Assembly: GCA_036307445.1 (NCBI GenBank)
Contig: JAXJXP010000005.1
Location: 7,765-71,764 of the forward strand
Length of the DNA stretch: 64,000 nucleotides
DNA from: HGM11525 sp036307445
GTDB taxonomy: Bacteria > Bacillota > Clostridia > UBA1381
Reading direction: 5' to 3'
Positions 43,248 to 53,643 of this stretch are shown piece after piece. A program made the translations under genes and the position numbers. Positions within the stretch are counted from its first letter, which is position 1; the number at the start of each line of letters is the position of its first letter. Under the pieces are notes generated by a model. The model was given only the letters and a program-made list of their open reading frames with translations. It searched no databases and was not told where the DNA came from.

Positions 43248-43988
43248 ATGCCTAAGTTTTTTGTACCACCTGAAAAAGTATCCGGAAATAGAATCATTAT
43301 TGATACTGATGATGTGTCGCATATTAAAAGAGTTCTTAGATTGACAACAGGCGATGAAATCACAGTATCAGACAGTACAGGTACTGACTATACGGCCAGG
43401 ATTTCTGTTATTGAAGAAAAATGTGTTATATGCGATATAACAGGTTCTGTTAAGAACAATACAGAACCCAATATATCAGTAACGCTATATCAGGCACTTC
43501 CTAAGGCTTCTAAAATGGAATTTATTATCCAAAAGACAACCGAGCTTGGGATTATCAGAATTGTTCCTTGTGCATTGTCCAGATGTGTTGTAAAGCTTGA
43601 TGGCAAAGATGCAACAAAAAAGGTTGAACGTTGGCAGAAGATAGCTGACGAAGCTGCTAAACAGTCGGGAAGAGGTGTTATTCCTCAAATCTCACCGGTT
43701 ATGAACTTTAAAGCCGCTGTTGAGGAAATGAAAAAGTCCGATATGTGCTTTGTTCCGTATGAAAGTGCAGAAGATACAAAACTTAAGTCTGTACTAAACT
43801 CAAATCAGGCTAAGGAAATATCTTTTATGATTGGTCCTGAGGGCGGATTTACTCCTGAAGAAGCGGAATATCTTAAAGCAACAGGCATTCCACTTGTAAC
43901 GTTAGGCAAACGCATTTTACGCACAGAAACTGCAGGTATGGCAGTACTGTCTATGGTAATGTACGATATCGGAGATATTAATATATAA
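43248..43988 (+). CDS. rsmE: 16S rRNA (uracil-1498-N3)-methyltransferase
   Basis: RsmE methylates U1498 of 16S rRNA. In 246 residues it shows the PUA-like N-terminus, ISVTLYQALPKASKMEFIIQ with the family's QKTTELG, and the SPOUT knot: MIGPEGGFTPEEAE and LGKRILRTETAGMAVLSM. The ATG lies 2 bases behind the flavodiiron gene stop. The 43989-44041 gap has only a weak hairpin. Confidence 0.95.
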   Translation: MPKFFVPPEKVSGNRIIIDTDDVSHIKRVLRLTTGDEITVSDSTGTDYTARISVIEEKCVICDITGSVKNNTEPNISVTLYQALPKASKMEFIIQKTTELGIIRIVPCALSRCVVKLDGKDATKKVERWQKIADEAAKQSGRGVIPQISPVMNFKAAVEEMKKSDMCFVPYESAEDTKLKSVLNSNQAKEISFMIGPEGGFTPEEAEYLKATGIPLVTLGKRILRTETAGMAVLSMVMYDIGDINI

Positions 43989-44047
43989 TCTTTGCGGCTG
44001 TGGGTTTACCTGCAGCCGTATAATCAATTTGAAGGGAGGCAATGATA

Positions 44048-46000
44048 TTGGATAGATTTGAACTTGTTGCGGATTTTAAACCGACAGGAGACCAGCCGCA
44101 AGCTATCAGAAAGCTCGTAGACGGTTTAAATGACGGTCTAAAATATCAAACCTTGATGGGTGTTACCGGCTCAGGAAAAACATTTACAATGGCTAATATC
44201 ATTGCTGAGGTAAACAAACCCACATTAGTCCTTGCTCATAACAAAACACTTGCCGCACAGCTTTGCAGTGAATTTAAAGAGTTTTTCCCAAATAATGCGG
44301 TAGAGTTCTTTGTGTCTTATTATGACTATTATCAGCCTGAGGCTTATATACCCCAATCTGATACATTTATAGAGAAAGATGCTTCAGTAAATGACGAGAT
44401 TGATAAATTAAGACATTCCGCAACTTTTGCACTTTTTGAAAGAAAAGACGTTATTATAGTTTCGAGCGTCTCTTGTATATACGGTCTTGGCGATCCTGAG
44501 GACTATCAGAATTTAATGATTTCTATCCGTGTGGGGATGGAAAAAGGTCGAGACGAAATCATAAAACGCCTTGTAGATATTCAGTACGAAAGAAACGATA
44601 TAAATTTTATAAGAAATAAATTTCGTGTGCGTGGGGACGTCCTTGAGATTTTTCCTGCTAATAACGGCGAGCAGGCAATTCGCGTTGAATTCTTTGGCGA
44701 TGAAATAGAAAGAATAAGCGAAGTAAATGTAGTAACAGGCGAAGTTATTGGGTATAGAAACCATGCTGTAATTATGCCTGCTTCACACTATGTTACAACA
44801 GGCGAGAAGATGCAGCTTGCCATTGCGGCAATACTTGATGAGCTCTCAGAGCGAATTAAATTTTTTAAAGAAAGAGATATGCTGATTGAGGCACAGCGAA
44901 TAGAACAACGTACAATGTACGATGTTGAAATGCTTCAGGAAATTGGTTTTTGTCAGGGAATAGAAAACTACTCACGGGTAATCAGTGGAAGAAACCCCGG
45001 CAGTCCTCCTTATACATTGCTTGATTATTTCCCTGATGATTTCCTAATGTTTATTGACGAATCGCACGTTACTGTATCTCAGGTAAGGGCAATGTACAAC
45101 GGTGACAGAGCAAGAAAAGAATCTTTAGTTGGCTATGGTTTCAGATTGCCCTGTGCATTTGATAACAGACCGCTTATGTTTGATGAATTTGAGAGTAAGC
45201 TTAATCAAGTTATTTTTACATCTGCAACACCAGGCGAATACGAAAAACAACATTCGGAAAGTACTGCAGAACAGTTTATCAGGCCTACAGGATTATTAGA
45301 CCCCAAAATTTATGTGCGTCCTATAGAAAACCAGATTGATGATTTGATATCAGAAATTAATATACGTGTGGAAAACAACTCCAGAGTTCTTGTTACTACA
45401 CTTACCAAAAAAATGGCAGAGGATTTGTGCGATTATTTAAAAGGAGTAGGTATTAAGGTGCGTTATATGCACTCGGATATTAAGACAATAGAAAGAACAG
45501 AAATTATCAGAGATTTAAGAATGGGAGTATTTGATGTTCTTGTAGGCATAAATCTATTGAGAGAAGGTCTTGATTTACCAGAGGTGTCCTTAATAGCTAT
45601 TCTTGACGCCGATAAGGAAGGATTTTTAAGAAGCGAAACTTCACTTATTCAAACGATTGGAAGAGCTGCAAGAAATGCTGATGGTGAGGTTATTATGTAT
45701 GCAAATACAATTACAGGCTCAATGAAACGAGCGATAGACGAAACCAATCGCCGCCGCAGTATGCAGGATGCGTATAATAAAGAACACGGAATTACACCTA
45801 AAACGATACAAAAAGACATTAGAAATATAATAGAATCAATGAAGCCCGCTGGCGATAACAACAGCGATAATAACGTAGATATAAGTGTAATGATTGAAAA
45901 TCTTACAGACGAAATGCTCGCAGCTGCTGAAATGCTCGAATTTGAACGTGCAGCCGAACTTCGTGATAGAATACAGAGATTAAAGGAACAAAACAAATGA
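44048..46000 (+). CDS. uvrB: Excinuclease ABC subunit B
   Basis: UvrB is the damage-verifying helicase-like subunit of nucleotide excision repair. The start is placed at TTG 44048, eight bases after GGGAGG, giving the usual MDRFELVADFKPTGDQP; an ATG two codons upstream is only two bases from that site. Motifs include GVTGSGKTFTMA, YYDYYQPEAYIP (the beta-hairpin), DESH, and the C-terminal UVR motif that contacts UvrC. Length 650. Its stop overlaps the uvrA ATG (ATGA). Confidence 0.96.
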   Translation: MDRFELVADFKPTGDQPQAIRKLVDGLNDGLKYQTLMGVTGSGKTFTMANIIAEVNKPTLVLAHNKTLAAQLCSEFKEFFPNNAVEFFVSYYDYYQPEAYIPQSDTFIEKDASVNDEIDKLRHSATFALFERKDVIIVSSVSCIYGLGDPEDYQNLMISIRVGMEKGRDEIIKRLVDIQYERNDINFIRNKFRVRGDVLEIFPANNGEQAIRVEFFGDEIERISEVNVVTGEVIGYRNHAVIMPASHYVTTGEKMQLAIAAILDELSERIKFFKERDMLIEAQRIEQRTMYDVEMLQEIGFCQGIENYSRVISGRNPGSPPYTLLDYFPDDFLMFIDESHVTVSQVRAMYNGDRARKESLVGYGFRLPCAFDNRPLMFDEFESKLNQVIFTSATPGEYEKQHSESTAEQFIRPTGLLDPKIYVRPIENQIDDLISEINIRVENNSRVLVTTLTKKMAEDLCDYLKGVGIKVRYMHSDIKTIERTEIIRDLRMGVFDVLVGINLLREGLDLPEVSLIAILDADKEGFLRSETSLIQTIGRAARNADGEVIMYANTITGSMKRAIDETNRRRSMQDAYNKEHGITPKTIQKDIRNIIESMKPAGDNNSDNNVDISVMIENLTDEMLAAAEMLEFERAAELRDRIQRLKEQNK

Positions 46001-48828
46001 ATAAGTATATAAAAATTAAAGGAGCGAAGGTTCATAACCTGAAAAATGTCAGCATAAATATTCCCAGAGAAAAGCTTGTTGTCCTGACAGGGCTTTCCGG
46101 TTCGGGCAAGTCCTCGCTTGCGTTTGACACAATCTATGCCGAGGGACAACGCAGATATATTGAATCATTGTCAAGTTATGCCCGTATGTTTTTGGGACAG
46201 ATGGATAAGCCTGATGTTGAGAGCATAGAAGGGCTTTCCCCTGCAATTAGTATAGACCAGAAAACAACATCAAAAAATCCGCGTTCGACTGTCGGGACTG
46301 TAACCGAGATTTACGACTACTTAAGGCTTTTATATGCAAACATCGGTATTCCTCATTGTCCAAAGTGCGGCAAAGAGATTAAAAGACAAAGCATAGACCA
46401 GATTGTAGACAGTATTCTTGAACTTGATGAGGGTACGAAAATTCTTGTGCTCGCACCAGTGGTTAAAGGTAAGAAGGGTGAACATAAAAAGATTTTTGAA
46501 GATGCTAAAAAATCAGGTTTTGTCCGAGTAATTGTCGATGAAATTCAGTATGAGCTTACAGAAGAGATTAAGCTCGACAAAAACATAAAGCACACAATTG
46601 AAATAGTTGTTGACAGACTTATCATCAGAGAGGGAATAGAAAAGCGACTAACAGATTCTGTAGAAACGTCAGCTAATCTTACTGGAGATATAGTAGCAGT
46701 CCAGGTTCTGGGCGGTGAAACTATAACCTTTAGCCAAAGCTACGCCTGTGAAGATTGTGGTATAAGTATTCAGGAGCTAACACCCAGAATGTTTTCGTTT
46801 AATAACCCTTACGGCGCTTGCCCTGAATGTGACGGAATAGGATTTATTTCAAAAATAGACCCCGAGCTTATAATATATGATGATACTAAATCACTAATTG
46901 AAGGTGCTATCTATGCGCCAGGATGGGCAGCACCTGAAATACCTGACAGTATGGCTCATATGTATTATTGCTCAATTGCAAAGCATTATGGCGTCGATAT
47001 TAACACACCCTTCAAAGACTTACCGGAAAAGGTAAGAAATGTTGTTCTCTTTGGTAGCGGTGATGAAAAAATCAAAATGGAATATACCAGAAACTATGGT
47101 TCTGGAACATATCTTGCTCCATTTGAGGGTGTTGTTATATGTTTGGAACGCCGATATAATGACGGAAAATCCGATTGGGCAAAAGCTGAGCTTGAAAAAT
47201 ATATCAACACGATTGGTTGTTATAAATGTAAAGGAGCAAGATTGAATGACGAAGTTCTCGCTGTAACAGTAGGAGGTAAAAACATATATGAGCTCACCTC
47301 TATGTCTGTACAAGATGAAATGGAGTTTATAAACAACCTTAAACTTTCAGAACGAGAAGAAATTATTGCAGCACAAATATTAAAAGAAATTAAGGCTAGA
47401 CTTCAATTTTTGCTTGATGTCGGTCTTGATTACCTGACTCTCTCTCGTTCATCCGGCACGCTTTCTGGCGGTGAGGCACAAAGAATACGACTTGCAACTC
47501 AGATCGGCTCAGGACTTACAGGGGTGTTGTATATTCTTGATGAGCCAAGCATTGGCCTGCATCAGAGGGATAATACACGTCTAATAGGTACACTGCAGAA
47601 TTTGCGAGACTTAGGTAATACCGTAATTGTTGTTGAACACGACGAAGACACTATGATGGTTGCTGACCATATTGTAGATATAGGTCCCGGAGCAGGAGTG
47701 AATGGCGGAAATATAATTGCAGAGGGAACTGCGGAAGAAATCATAAATAATCCCGACTCAATCACAGGAATGTACCTCTCCGGAAAGAAGAAAATTCCTA
47801 TTCCTGCTGTAAGGAGAACACCTACCGGCTGGCTTAAAATTTTAGGTGCCAAAGAAAACAATCTTAAGGATATTGATGTAAAAGTACCTCTTGGTGTATT
47901 TACTTGTGTTACCGGTGTTTCAGGCTCGGGCAAATCTTCGCTTGTTAATGAAATTCTCTACAAACAGTTAGCCAAGGATTTAAACAGAGCGAAGACTCAC
48001 GCAGGTTCCCATAAGGTAATTAAAGGTCTTGAACAGCTTGATAAGATTATTGATATAAATCAGGCACCTATTGGAAGAACACCGCGCTCTAACCCTGCGA
48101 CATATACAAATATTTTTAACGATATTCGTGAAATTTTTGCTCAAACAAATGATGCAAAAATGCATGGATATAAAGCCGGACGTTTCAGCTTTAATGTAAA
48201 AGGCGGCAGATGCGAAGCTTGTCAGGGCGACGGTATTGTAAAGATTGAAATGCACTTTTTATCTGATGTTTACGTTCCTTGCGAGGTATGTAAGGGTAAA
48301 CGTTATAACAGGGAAACGCTGGATATTCATTATAAGGGCAAAAATATATATGATGTTCTTGAAATGACAGTCGATGAAGCAATAGAGTTTTTCTCTGTAT
48401 ATCCGAAACTTACAAGAAAGCTGCAAACTCTTCATGATGTAGGACTGGGATACATTAAGCTTGGCCAAAGCTCAACAACGCTGTCTGGTGGCGAAGCTCA
48501 AAGAGTAAAGCTTGCTACAGAATTATCAAAGCGAAGCACCGGAAAGACTATTTATGTACTTGATGAGCCTACAACTGGACTTCATAATGCAGATGTACAC
48601 AGACTTGTTGATGTTTTGCAAAAATTAGTTGAAGGTGGCAATACTGTCCTTGTCATAGAACATAACCTACATGTTATTAAAGCGGCAGATTATGTGATTG
48701 ACCTAGGTCCTGAGGGCGGTGACGGCGGCGGAAGAGTTGTAGCAGAGGGAACGCCGGAAGAAGTATCCAAATGCAAAAAGTCATACACAGGTCATTTTCT
48801 TAAAGACATTCTTGAAAATGACAAATAA
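45997..48828 (+). CDS. uvrA: Excinuclease ABC subunit A
   Basis: UvrA is the DNA-damage sensor ATPase. The 943-residue length is typical. There are two ABC modules: GLSGSGKSSLAFDT with SSGTLSGGEAQRIRL, and GVSGSGKSSLVNEI with SSTTLSGGEAQRVKL. Zinc-finger cysteines are in CEDCGISIQEL/CPECDG and RCEACQGDG/CEVCKGKR, with another CPKCGKEI near the start. It overlaps uvrB by four bases. A T-box leader for thrS follows. Confidence 0.98.
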   Translation: MNKYIKIKGAKVHNLKNVSINIPREKLVVLTGLSGSGKSSLAFDTIYAEGQRRYIESLSSYARMFLGQMDKPDVESIEGLSPAISIDQKTTSKNPRSTVGTVTEIYDYLRLLYANIGIPHCPKCGKEIKRQSIDQIVDSILELDEGTKILVLAPVVKGKKGEHKKIFEDAKKSGFVRVIVDEIQYELTEEIKLDKNIKHTIEIVVDRLIIREGIEKRLTDSVETSANLTGDIVAVQVLGGETITFSQSYACEDCGISIQELTPRMFSFNNPYGACPECDGIGFISKIDPELIIYDDTKSLIEGAIYAPGWAAPEIPDSMAHMYYCSIAKHYGVDINTPFKDLPEKVRNVVLFGSGDEKIKMEYTRNYGSGTYLAPFEGVVICLERRYNDGKSDWAKAELEKYINTIGCYKCKGARLNDEVLAVTVGGKNIYELTSMSVQDEMEFINNLKLSEREEIIAAQILKEIKARLQFLLDVGLDYLTLSRSSGTLSGGEAQRIRLATQIGSGLTGVLYILDEPSIGLHQRDNTRLIGTLQNLRDLGNTVIVVEHDEDTMMVADHIVDIGPGAGVNGGNIIAEGTAEEIINNPDSITGMYLSGKKKIPIPAVRRTPTGWLKILGAKENNLKDIDVKVPLGVFTCVTGVSGSGKSSLVNEILYKQLAKDLNRAKTHAGSHKVIKGLEQLDKIIDINQAPIGRTPRSNPATYTNIFNDIREIFAQTNDAKMHGYKAGRFSFNVKGGRCEACQGDGIVKIEMHFLSDVYVPCEVCKGKRYNRETLDIHYKGKNIYDVLEMTVDEAIEFFSVYPKLTRKLQTLHDVGLGYIKLGQSSTTLSGGEAQRVKLATELSKRSTGKTIYVLDEPTTGLHNADVHRLVDVLQKLVEGGNTVLVIEHNLHVIKAADYVIDLGPEGGDGGGRVVAEGTPEEVSKCKKSYTGHFLKDILENDK

Positions 48829-48844
48829 GTGTAACATAAATCAC

Positions 48845-48874
48845 TTGACTTTTATGCTTAAATGATGTTATAAT
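48845..48874 (+). promoter_or_regulatory. Promoter of thrS
   Basis: TTGACT (48845-48850), 18 bases, perfect TATAAT (48869-48874). Confidence 0.8.
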
Positions 48875-48880
48875 CTAATA

Positions 48881-49145
48881 AAGACTATGAAAAAGACAGT
48901 AGCTGTCAAGGTAAATCAACAAGAGAGGGGAAGCCCAGGGCTGTAAGCTTTCCTTTGATTTATGACAGTGAACACCCCTTTGGAGTTGCGTGCTGAACGG
49001 TTTTTAACTTAATAAGCATTGCCGTACGCTTACGTTACAAGCATAAAGAGTGATGGTTTATGCCATAATTAGGGTGGAACCGTGCATGTATTTTGCACCC
49101 CTAAGAATACCTGTTTTTTTGGGTTTTCTTAGGGGTTTTTTCTTT
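48881..49145 (+). promoter_or_regulatory. T-box leader of thrS
   Basis: The conserved T-box AGGGTGGAACCGTGC is at 49071-49085. Stem I carries a Thr codon candidate in GTGAACACCCC (ACC at 48974-48976; ACA overlaps it). The terminator CCCCTAAGAA (49098-49107) / TTCTTAGGGG (49126-49135) plus TTTTTTC follows. Uncharged tRNA-Thr would favour the antiterminator and allow thrS transcription. Confidence 0.95.
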
Positions 49146-49193
49146 ATATGCATCCCTTGACAATATTATATTTATATAGGAGAGTGTAAAAAA

Positions 49194-50942
49194 ATGGAAA
49201 TGAATGAATTACAAACACTGCGTCATTCCGCATCGCATGTACTTGCTCAGGCAGTAAAGCGCTTGTATCCAGATACCAAGCTTGCTATTGGACCTGCTAT
49301 TGACACGGGTTTTTATTATGATTTTGATACAGAGCACACCTTTACTATGGATGATTTGACCGCAATTGAAGCTGAAATGAAGAAAATTGCAAAGGAAAAT
49401 CTTAAAATTGAAAGGTTTGAGCTTCCAAGAGAAGAGGCACTCGAGCTTATGAAGGACGAACCTTATAAGATTGAGCTTATAAATGAGCTTCCTGAAGGTG
49501 AAGTAATCTCTTTCTATAAACAAGGGGATTTTGTAGACCTTTGCGCCGGTCCTCACATTAATTATACCAGCAAGGTTAAGGCTTATAAGCTGTTAAGTGC
49601 AACAGGTGCATATTGGCGTGGAAACGAAAAAAACAAAATGCTACAAAGAATTTACGGCACCGCATATCTTACCAAAGATGAACTGGAAGCTCATTTAGAG
49701 CGATTGGAAGAGGCAAAGAAGAGAGACCACAACAGACTTGGTCGTGAACTCGAACTGTTTACAACATCTGATGTTATCGGACAGGGACTTCCAATACTTT
49801 TGCCAAAAGGTGCAAGAGTTATCCAAATGCTCCAAAGATTTGTTGAGGATGAAGAGCAGAGGAGAGGTTGGCTCCTTACTAAAACACCGCTTATGGCAAA
49901 GAGCGACCTCTACAAAATTTCAGGACACTGGGATCATTACAGGGATGGAATGTTTGTTTTAGGTGACCCTGAAAACGATAAAGAAGTATTTGCACTTCGT
50001 CCGATGACCTGCCCGTTCCAGTATCAGGCATATTTGAACCGTGGACGTTCGTACCGTGATTTACCGATGAGACTTGCTGAAACATCAACACTTTTTAGGA
50101 ACGAGGCATCAGGTGAGATGCACGGTCTTATCAGAGTAAGACAGTTTACGATTTCTGAAGGACATCTTATGTGTACGCCTGAACAGCTTGCTGACGAGTT
50201 TAAGGGTTGCCTTGAGCTTGCAATATATATGCTCAAAACGCTCGGCTTGTATGAGGATGTTTCATATCGTTTCTCACAGTGGGACCCCGATGATAGAGAG
50301 AAGTATATAGGAACAGACGAACAGTGGTCAGAGGCCCAGGATATGATGAAGGATATTCTTGATAAGCTCGAAATTCCATATGTAATTGGTGTCGGCGAAG
50401 CTGCATTCTATGGTCCTAAGCTTGATATTCAGATTAAGAATGTACACGGTAAAGAAGATACTCTTATTACTTTGCAGATTGACCAGATGCTTGCTGAAAA
50501 ATTTGGTATGGAGTATGTTGATAAGGACGGTACTAAAAAGAATCCATATATTATTCACAGAACATCTATCGGTTGCTATGAACGTACTCTTGCACTGCTT
50601 ATCGAAAAATATGCGGGAGCATTCCCATTATGGCTTGCTCCTGTACAGATTAAGCTTTTGCCTATTGCTGACAGACATCTTGACTATATATACGAGGTTA
50701 AGAGAAAACTTGAAGCATCAGGAATTATTCGTGTGGAAATTGATGACCGTTCAGAAAAGATTGGATACAAGATTCGCGAAGCACAGCTTGAAAAAGTACC
50801 ATATATGATTCTTGTCGGCGATAAGGATATTGAGAATAATGTTATCTCTGTACGTTCACGCAAGCAAGGCGACATTGGAAGTATGACTGTTGAAAGCTTT
50901 ATAGAATCTGCACTTGAGGAAATTAAGGAAAAAAGACTTTAA
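49194..50942 (+). CDS. thrS: Threonyl-tRNA synthetase without the N-terminal TGS domain
   Basis: ThrRS charges tRNA-Thr. The 582-residue protein begins directly with the editing domain (RHSASHVLAQAVKRLYP; HxxxH present), so the ~60-residue TGS domain usual in the ~640-residue bacterial enzyme is absent. The class II core has motif 1, motif 2 (TSTLFRNEASGEMHGLIRVRQF) and motif 3 (GCYERTLALLIEK), and the zinc ligands are in MTCPFQ and later His residues. The anticodon domain ends with LVGDKDIENNVISVRSR. ATG 49194 has AGGAGAG upstream and the T-box lies directly before it, so the shortening is not an annotation error. Confidence 0.95.
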   Translation: MEMNELQTLRHSASHVLAQAVKRLYPDTKLAIGPAIDTGFYYDFDTEHTFTMDDLTAIEAEMKKIAKENLKIERFELPREEALELMKDEPYKIELINELPEGEVISFYKQGDFVDLCAGPHINYTSKVKAYKLLSATGAYWRGNEKNKMLQRIYGTAYLTKDELEAHLERLEEAKKRDHNRLGRELELFTTSDVIGQGLPILLPKGARVIQMLQRFVEDEEQRRGWLLTKTPLMAKSDLYKISGHWDHYRDGMFVLGDPENDKEVFALRPMTCPFQYQAYLNRGRSYRDLPMRLAETSTLFRNEASGEMHGLIRVRQFTISEGHLMCTPEQLADEFKGCLELAIYMLKTLGLYEDVSYRFSQWDPDDREKYIGTDEQWSEAQDMMKDILDKLEIPYVIGVGEAAFYGPKLDIQIKNVHGKEDTLITLQIDQMLAEKFGMEYVDKDGTKKNPYIIHRTSIGCYERTLALLIEKYAGAFPLWLAPVQIKLLPIADRHLDYIYEVKRKLEASGIIRVEIDDRSEKIGYKIREAQLEKVPYMILVGDKDIENNVISVRSRKQGDIGSMTVESFIESALEEIKEKRL

Positions 50943-50951
50943 TCATAACAT

Positions 50952-50988
50952 GCCCTCAAATCGCTATGGGTTTGAGGGCTTTCACATA
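50952..50988 (+). terminator. Terminator of thrS
   Basis: GCCCTCAAA (50952-50960) pairs with TTTGAGGGC (50971-50979), then TTTCACATATTTT. Confidence 0.75.
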
Positions 50989-51029
50989 TTTTACTCCTCA
51001 TGCATAATTTGCTAAGAGAAGGTGAAAAT

Positions 51030-51653
51030 ATGCGTTTAGGATTATGTAGAAAATTCCCGTATTTTAGAGTACTTGTTCTGTTTTTAATAGTTGCTGTACT
51101 TGTGCTGATATTTTGCTTCTTTGTAACCAGAGCTGAACCAATCTTCAGGGAACGTGCATCAGATGCATCCGCACAAGTTGTAAGAGCTGCTATAGACGAA
51201 ATATCGAACGATGTTCTAAAAGAATTTTCGGTGTTTAAAGATGATGATTCTTCATTTAGCGAAGTGTTGGTTGTTGATATGAATACTGCACAAATGAATG
51301 AAATAAGAACTAAGTTTTCTGAAGAACTTTCAAAGAAATTATCTGAGACGCATATTGCAAAAATTCATATTACAGCAGGCAGCTTATTAGGATATCCAGC
51401 ACTTCAGGGATTAGGAATTCAAATTCCGGTTAAAATATACTTTGGTGCAATATCTTCTGTTGATATTAAAGATAGCTTCTCATCAGCAGGTATTAACCAG
51501 ACAAAGTACAGAGCAAGTCTTGAAATCAATGTCTCATCATCAGTTGTATCCGCATTTATGAGCGATAGCAGAGAAATTAGTTATTCGTTGCCTATTTGTG
51601 AAAGAATTCTTATCGGAAATGTACCTAACTACTACATTCCACGGAAAGGATAA
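51030..51653 (+). CDS. yunB: Sporulation protein YunB
   Basis: YunB is a SigE-regulon sporulation protein of unclear biochemistry. The start is the ATG at 51030 (GAAGGTGAAAAT upstream). The 207-residue chain has an N-terminal membrane anchor (about 11-33) followed by an extracytoplasmic domain with the conserved MNTAQMNEIRTKFSEEL, ITAGSLLGYPALQGLGIQIPVK and NVPNYYIP segments typical of the family. The gene is 4 bases upstream of ligA, an unusual partner for a sporulation gene. Confidence 0.88.
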   Translation: MRLGLCRKFPYFRVLVLFLIVAVLVLIFCFFVTRAEPIFRERASDASAQVVRAAIDEISNDVLKEFSVFKDDDSSFSEVLVVDMNTAQMNEIRTKFSEELSKKLSETHIAKIHITAGSLLGYPALQGLGIQIPVKIYFGAISSVDIKDSFSSAGINQTKYRASLEINVSSSVVSAFMSDSREISYSLPICERILIGNVPNYYIPRKG

Positions 51654-51657
51654 TATA

Positions 51658-53643
51658 ATGAACAAAACTGAAATTAAAGCTAAAATCAACTATTTAAGAG
51701 AACAACTTGAGTATCACAGCAGAAAGTATTATATTGACGATGCTCCTGAAATATCAGATTTTGAGTATGACAAAATGCTAAGGGAACTGGAAATTTTAGA
51801 ATCCGAAAACCCTGAGTTTTATTCGCCGTTATCTCCAACAGTTCGTGTAGGTGGCGCTCCTGTTGATAGTTTTAATCAAGTTGTTCATAATGTTAAAATG
51901 GAAAGTCTACAGGATGCCTTTAGTTTTGATGAACTTGAGGAATTTGATAACAAGGTAAAATCAATTTCAGCTTGTTCTTATGTTGTTGAACACAAAATTG
52001 ACGGACTTTCAGTATCTTTAGAATACCGAAATGGTGAATTTGTAAGAGGGTCGACACGCGGAGATGGAACGATTGGTGAGGATGTAAGCGAAAATTTGAA
52101 AACAATTGATTCTGTACCTCTTAGACTAACAGAGCCTATTGAGTTTATAGAAGTCAGAGGCGAGGTATATATGCCACGCAAAAGCTTCATTGAATTAAAT
52201 AATCAAAGAGAAGAAAACGGAGAGCCTTTGTTTGCTAATCCTCGAAATGCCGCTGCAGGCTCACTCAGACAGCTTGACCCTAAAATTGCTAGAGAAAGAA
52301 AGCTTGATATTTTTGTATTTAATATACAGCAAATCGAAGGTGTTGAGGTAAATACGCACATAGAAGGTCTTATGCTCCTTAAAAAGCTTGGGTTTAAAAC
52401 AATTTTAAACGATAAGGCTTTCCCTGACATCAGCTCTGCTATTAAGGAAATCAAGTCAATAGGGGAAAGTAGGGGAGATTTGCCGTTTGATATAGACGGC
52501 TCTGTTATAAAAGTAAATGAGCTTGATGTAAGAGAGCAGCTAGGCTCAACATCGAAATTTCCTAAATGGGCAATTGCATACAAATTCCCGGCTGAAAGAA
52601 AAACAACCAAAATTCTTGATATTACCGTACAAGTTGGAAGAACAGGCGTTATCACTCCGCTCGCATACCTTGAGCCAGTACGAATTGCCGGCTCCACAGT
52701 TTCACGTGCAACACTTCATAATTATGACTATATTGTCGAAAAAGATATTAAAATCGGAGATACCGTTGTAATTGAAAAAGCCGGCGATATTATACCTGCA
52801 GTCGTTGAAGTAGTAGAAAACGAACGCACTGGGACTGAAACAGACTTTAATATGCCCGAAAATTGTCCTGAGTGCGGTGCGCAAGTAATCAGAGAAGACG
52901 GAGAAGCCGCATACAGATGTACCGGAATAAGCTGTCCTGCACAAAGAAAACGCAACATTATTCATTTCGTATCAAAATCAGCTATGGATATAGATGGTCT
53001 TGGACCTGCTGTTATCGAGCAGCTTTTGAACAATAGACTTATAGAAACTGCAGCTGATTTATATTTTTTACAAAAAGATGATATATCAGCTTTAGACAAA
53101 ATGGGCGAAAAATCAGCAGAGAATCTTTTATCTGCATTAGAAAAATCAAAGAACAATGAGCTTTCAAGGCTAATTACGGCACTTGGAATACGTCACATTG
53201 GTGAAAAAGCAGCTAAGGTTTTAGCTTCTGAATATAAAAGTATGGACAAGCTTATTAACGCTAATTTCAATGAGCTTACTTTAATTGACGAAATAGGTCC
53301 TGTTATGGCAGAAAGTATAATAGAGTTCTTTTCAAGCAATCAAAATATTGATTTTATCGAGCGTTTAAAGCTTGCAGGAGTGTCTATGAACACAATTTCA
53401 AAGACCGGTGAAGATAATAGATTTTCCGGGAAGACCTTTGTACTTACCGGAACATTAGAAAAATATACAAGAAGTGAAGCAAGTAAGCTTATAGAGAATT
53501 TTGGCGGAAAAACTTCATCATCTGTATCTAAAAAAACCGATTTTGTCCTTGCAGGAAAAGAAGCAGGGAGTAAGCTTGATAAAGCTAATACACTAGGTGT
53601 ACGGGTAATTTCCGAAATAGAATTTGAGGAAATGACAAGATGA
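51658..53643 (+). CDS. ligA: NAD+-dependent DNA ligase
   Basis: LigA seals nicks using NAD+. The ATG at 51658, after GGAAAGGATAATATA, gives a 661-residue protein. In order: Ia domain (YHSRKYYIDDAPEISDFEYD), adenylation domain with VEHKIDGLSVSLEY (KxDG nucleophile), OB fold, four-Cys zinc finger (CPECGAQ...CTGISCPAQ), HhH repeats, and a C-terminal BRCT domain (FSGKTFVLTGTLE). Its stop overlaps the start of the next gene (ATGA). Confidence 0.97.
   Translation: MNKTEIKAKINYLREQLEYHSRKYYIDDAPEISDFEYDKMLRELEILESENPEFYSPLSPTVRVGGAPVDSFNQVVHNVKMESLQDAFSFDELEEFDNKVKSISACSYVVEHKIDGLSVSLEYRNGEFVRGSTRGDGTIGEDVSENLKTIDSVPLRLTEPIEFIEVRGEVYMPRKSFIELNNQREENGEPLFANPRNAAAGSLRQLDPKIARERKLDIFVFNIQQIEGVEVNTHIEGLMLLKKLGFKTILNDKAFPDISSAIKEIKSIGESRGDLPFDIDGSVIKVNELDVREQLGSTSKFPKWAIAYKFPAERKTTKILDITVQVGRTGVITPLAYLEPVRIAGSTVSRATLHNYDYIVEKDIKIGDTVVIEKAGDIIPAVVEVVENERTGTETDFNMPENCPECGAQVIREDGEAAYRCTGISCPAQRKRNIIHFVSKSAMDIDGLGPAVIEQLLNNRLIETAADLYFLQKDDISALDKMGEKSAENLLSALEKSKNNELSRLITALGIRHIGEKAAKVLASEYKSMDKLINANFNELTLIDEIGPVMAESIIEFFSSNQNIDFIERLKLAGVSMNTISKTGEDNRFSGKTFVLTGTLEKYTRSEASKLIENFGGKTSSSVSKKTDFVLAGKEAGSKLDKANTLGVRVISEIEFEEMTR

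Noticed and set aside
43989..44041. Terminator between rsmE and uvrB
   Set aside because: CGGCTG/CAGCCG can pair, but the loop is long and there is no T-tract.
44042..44047. ATG at 44042 as uvrB start
   Set aside because: Only two bases separate it from GGGAGG; the TTG at 44048 has correct spacing and gives the standard N-terminus.
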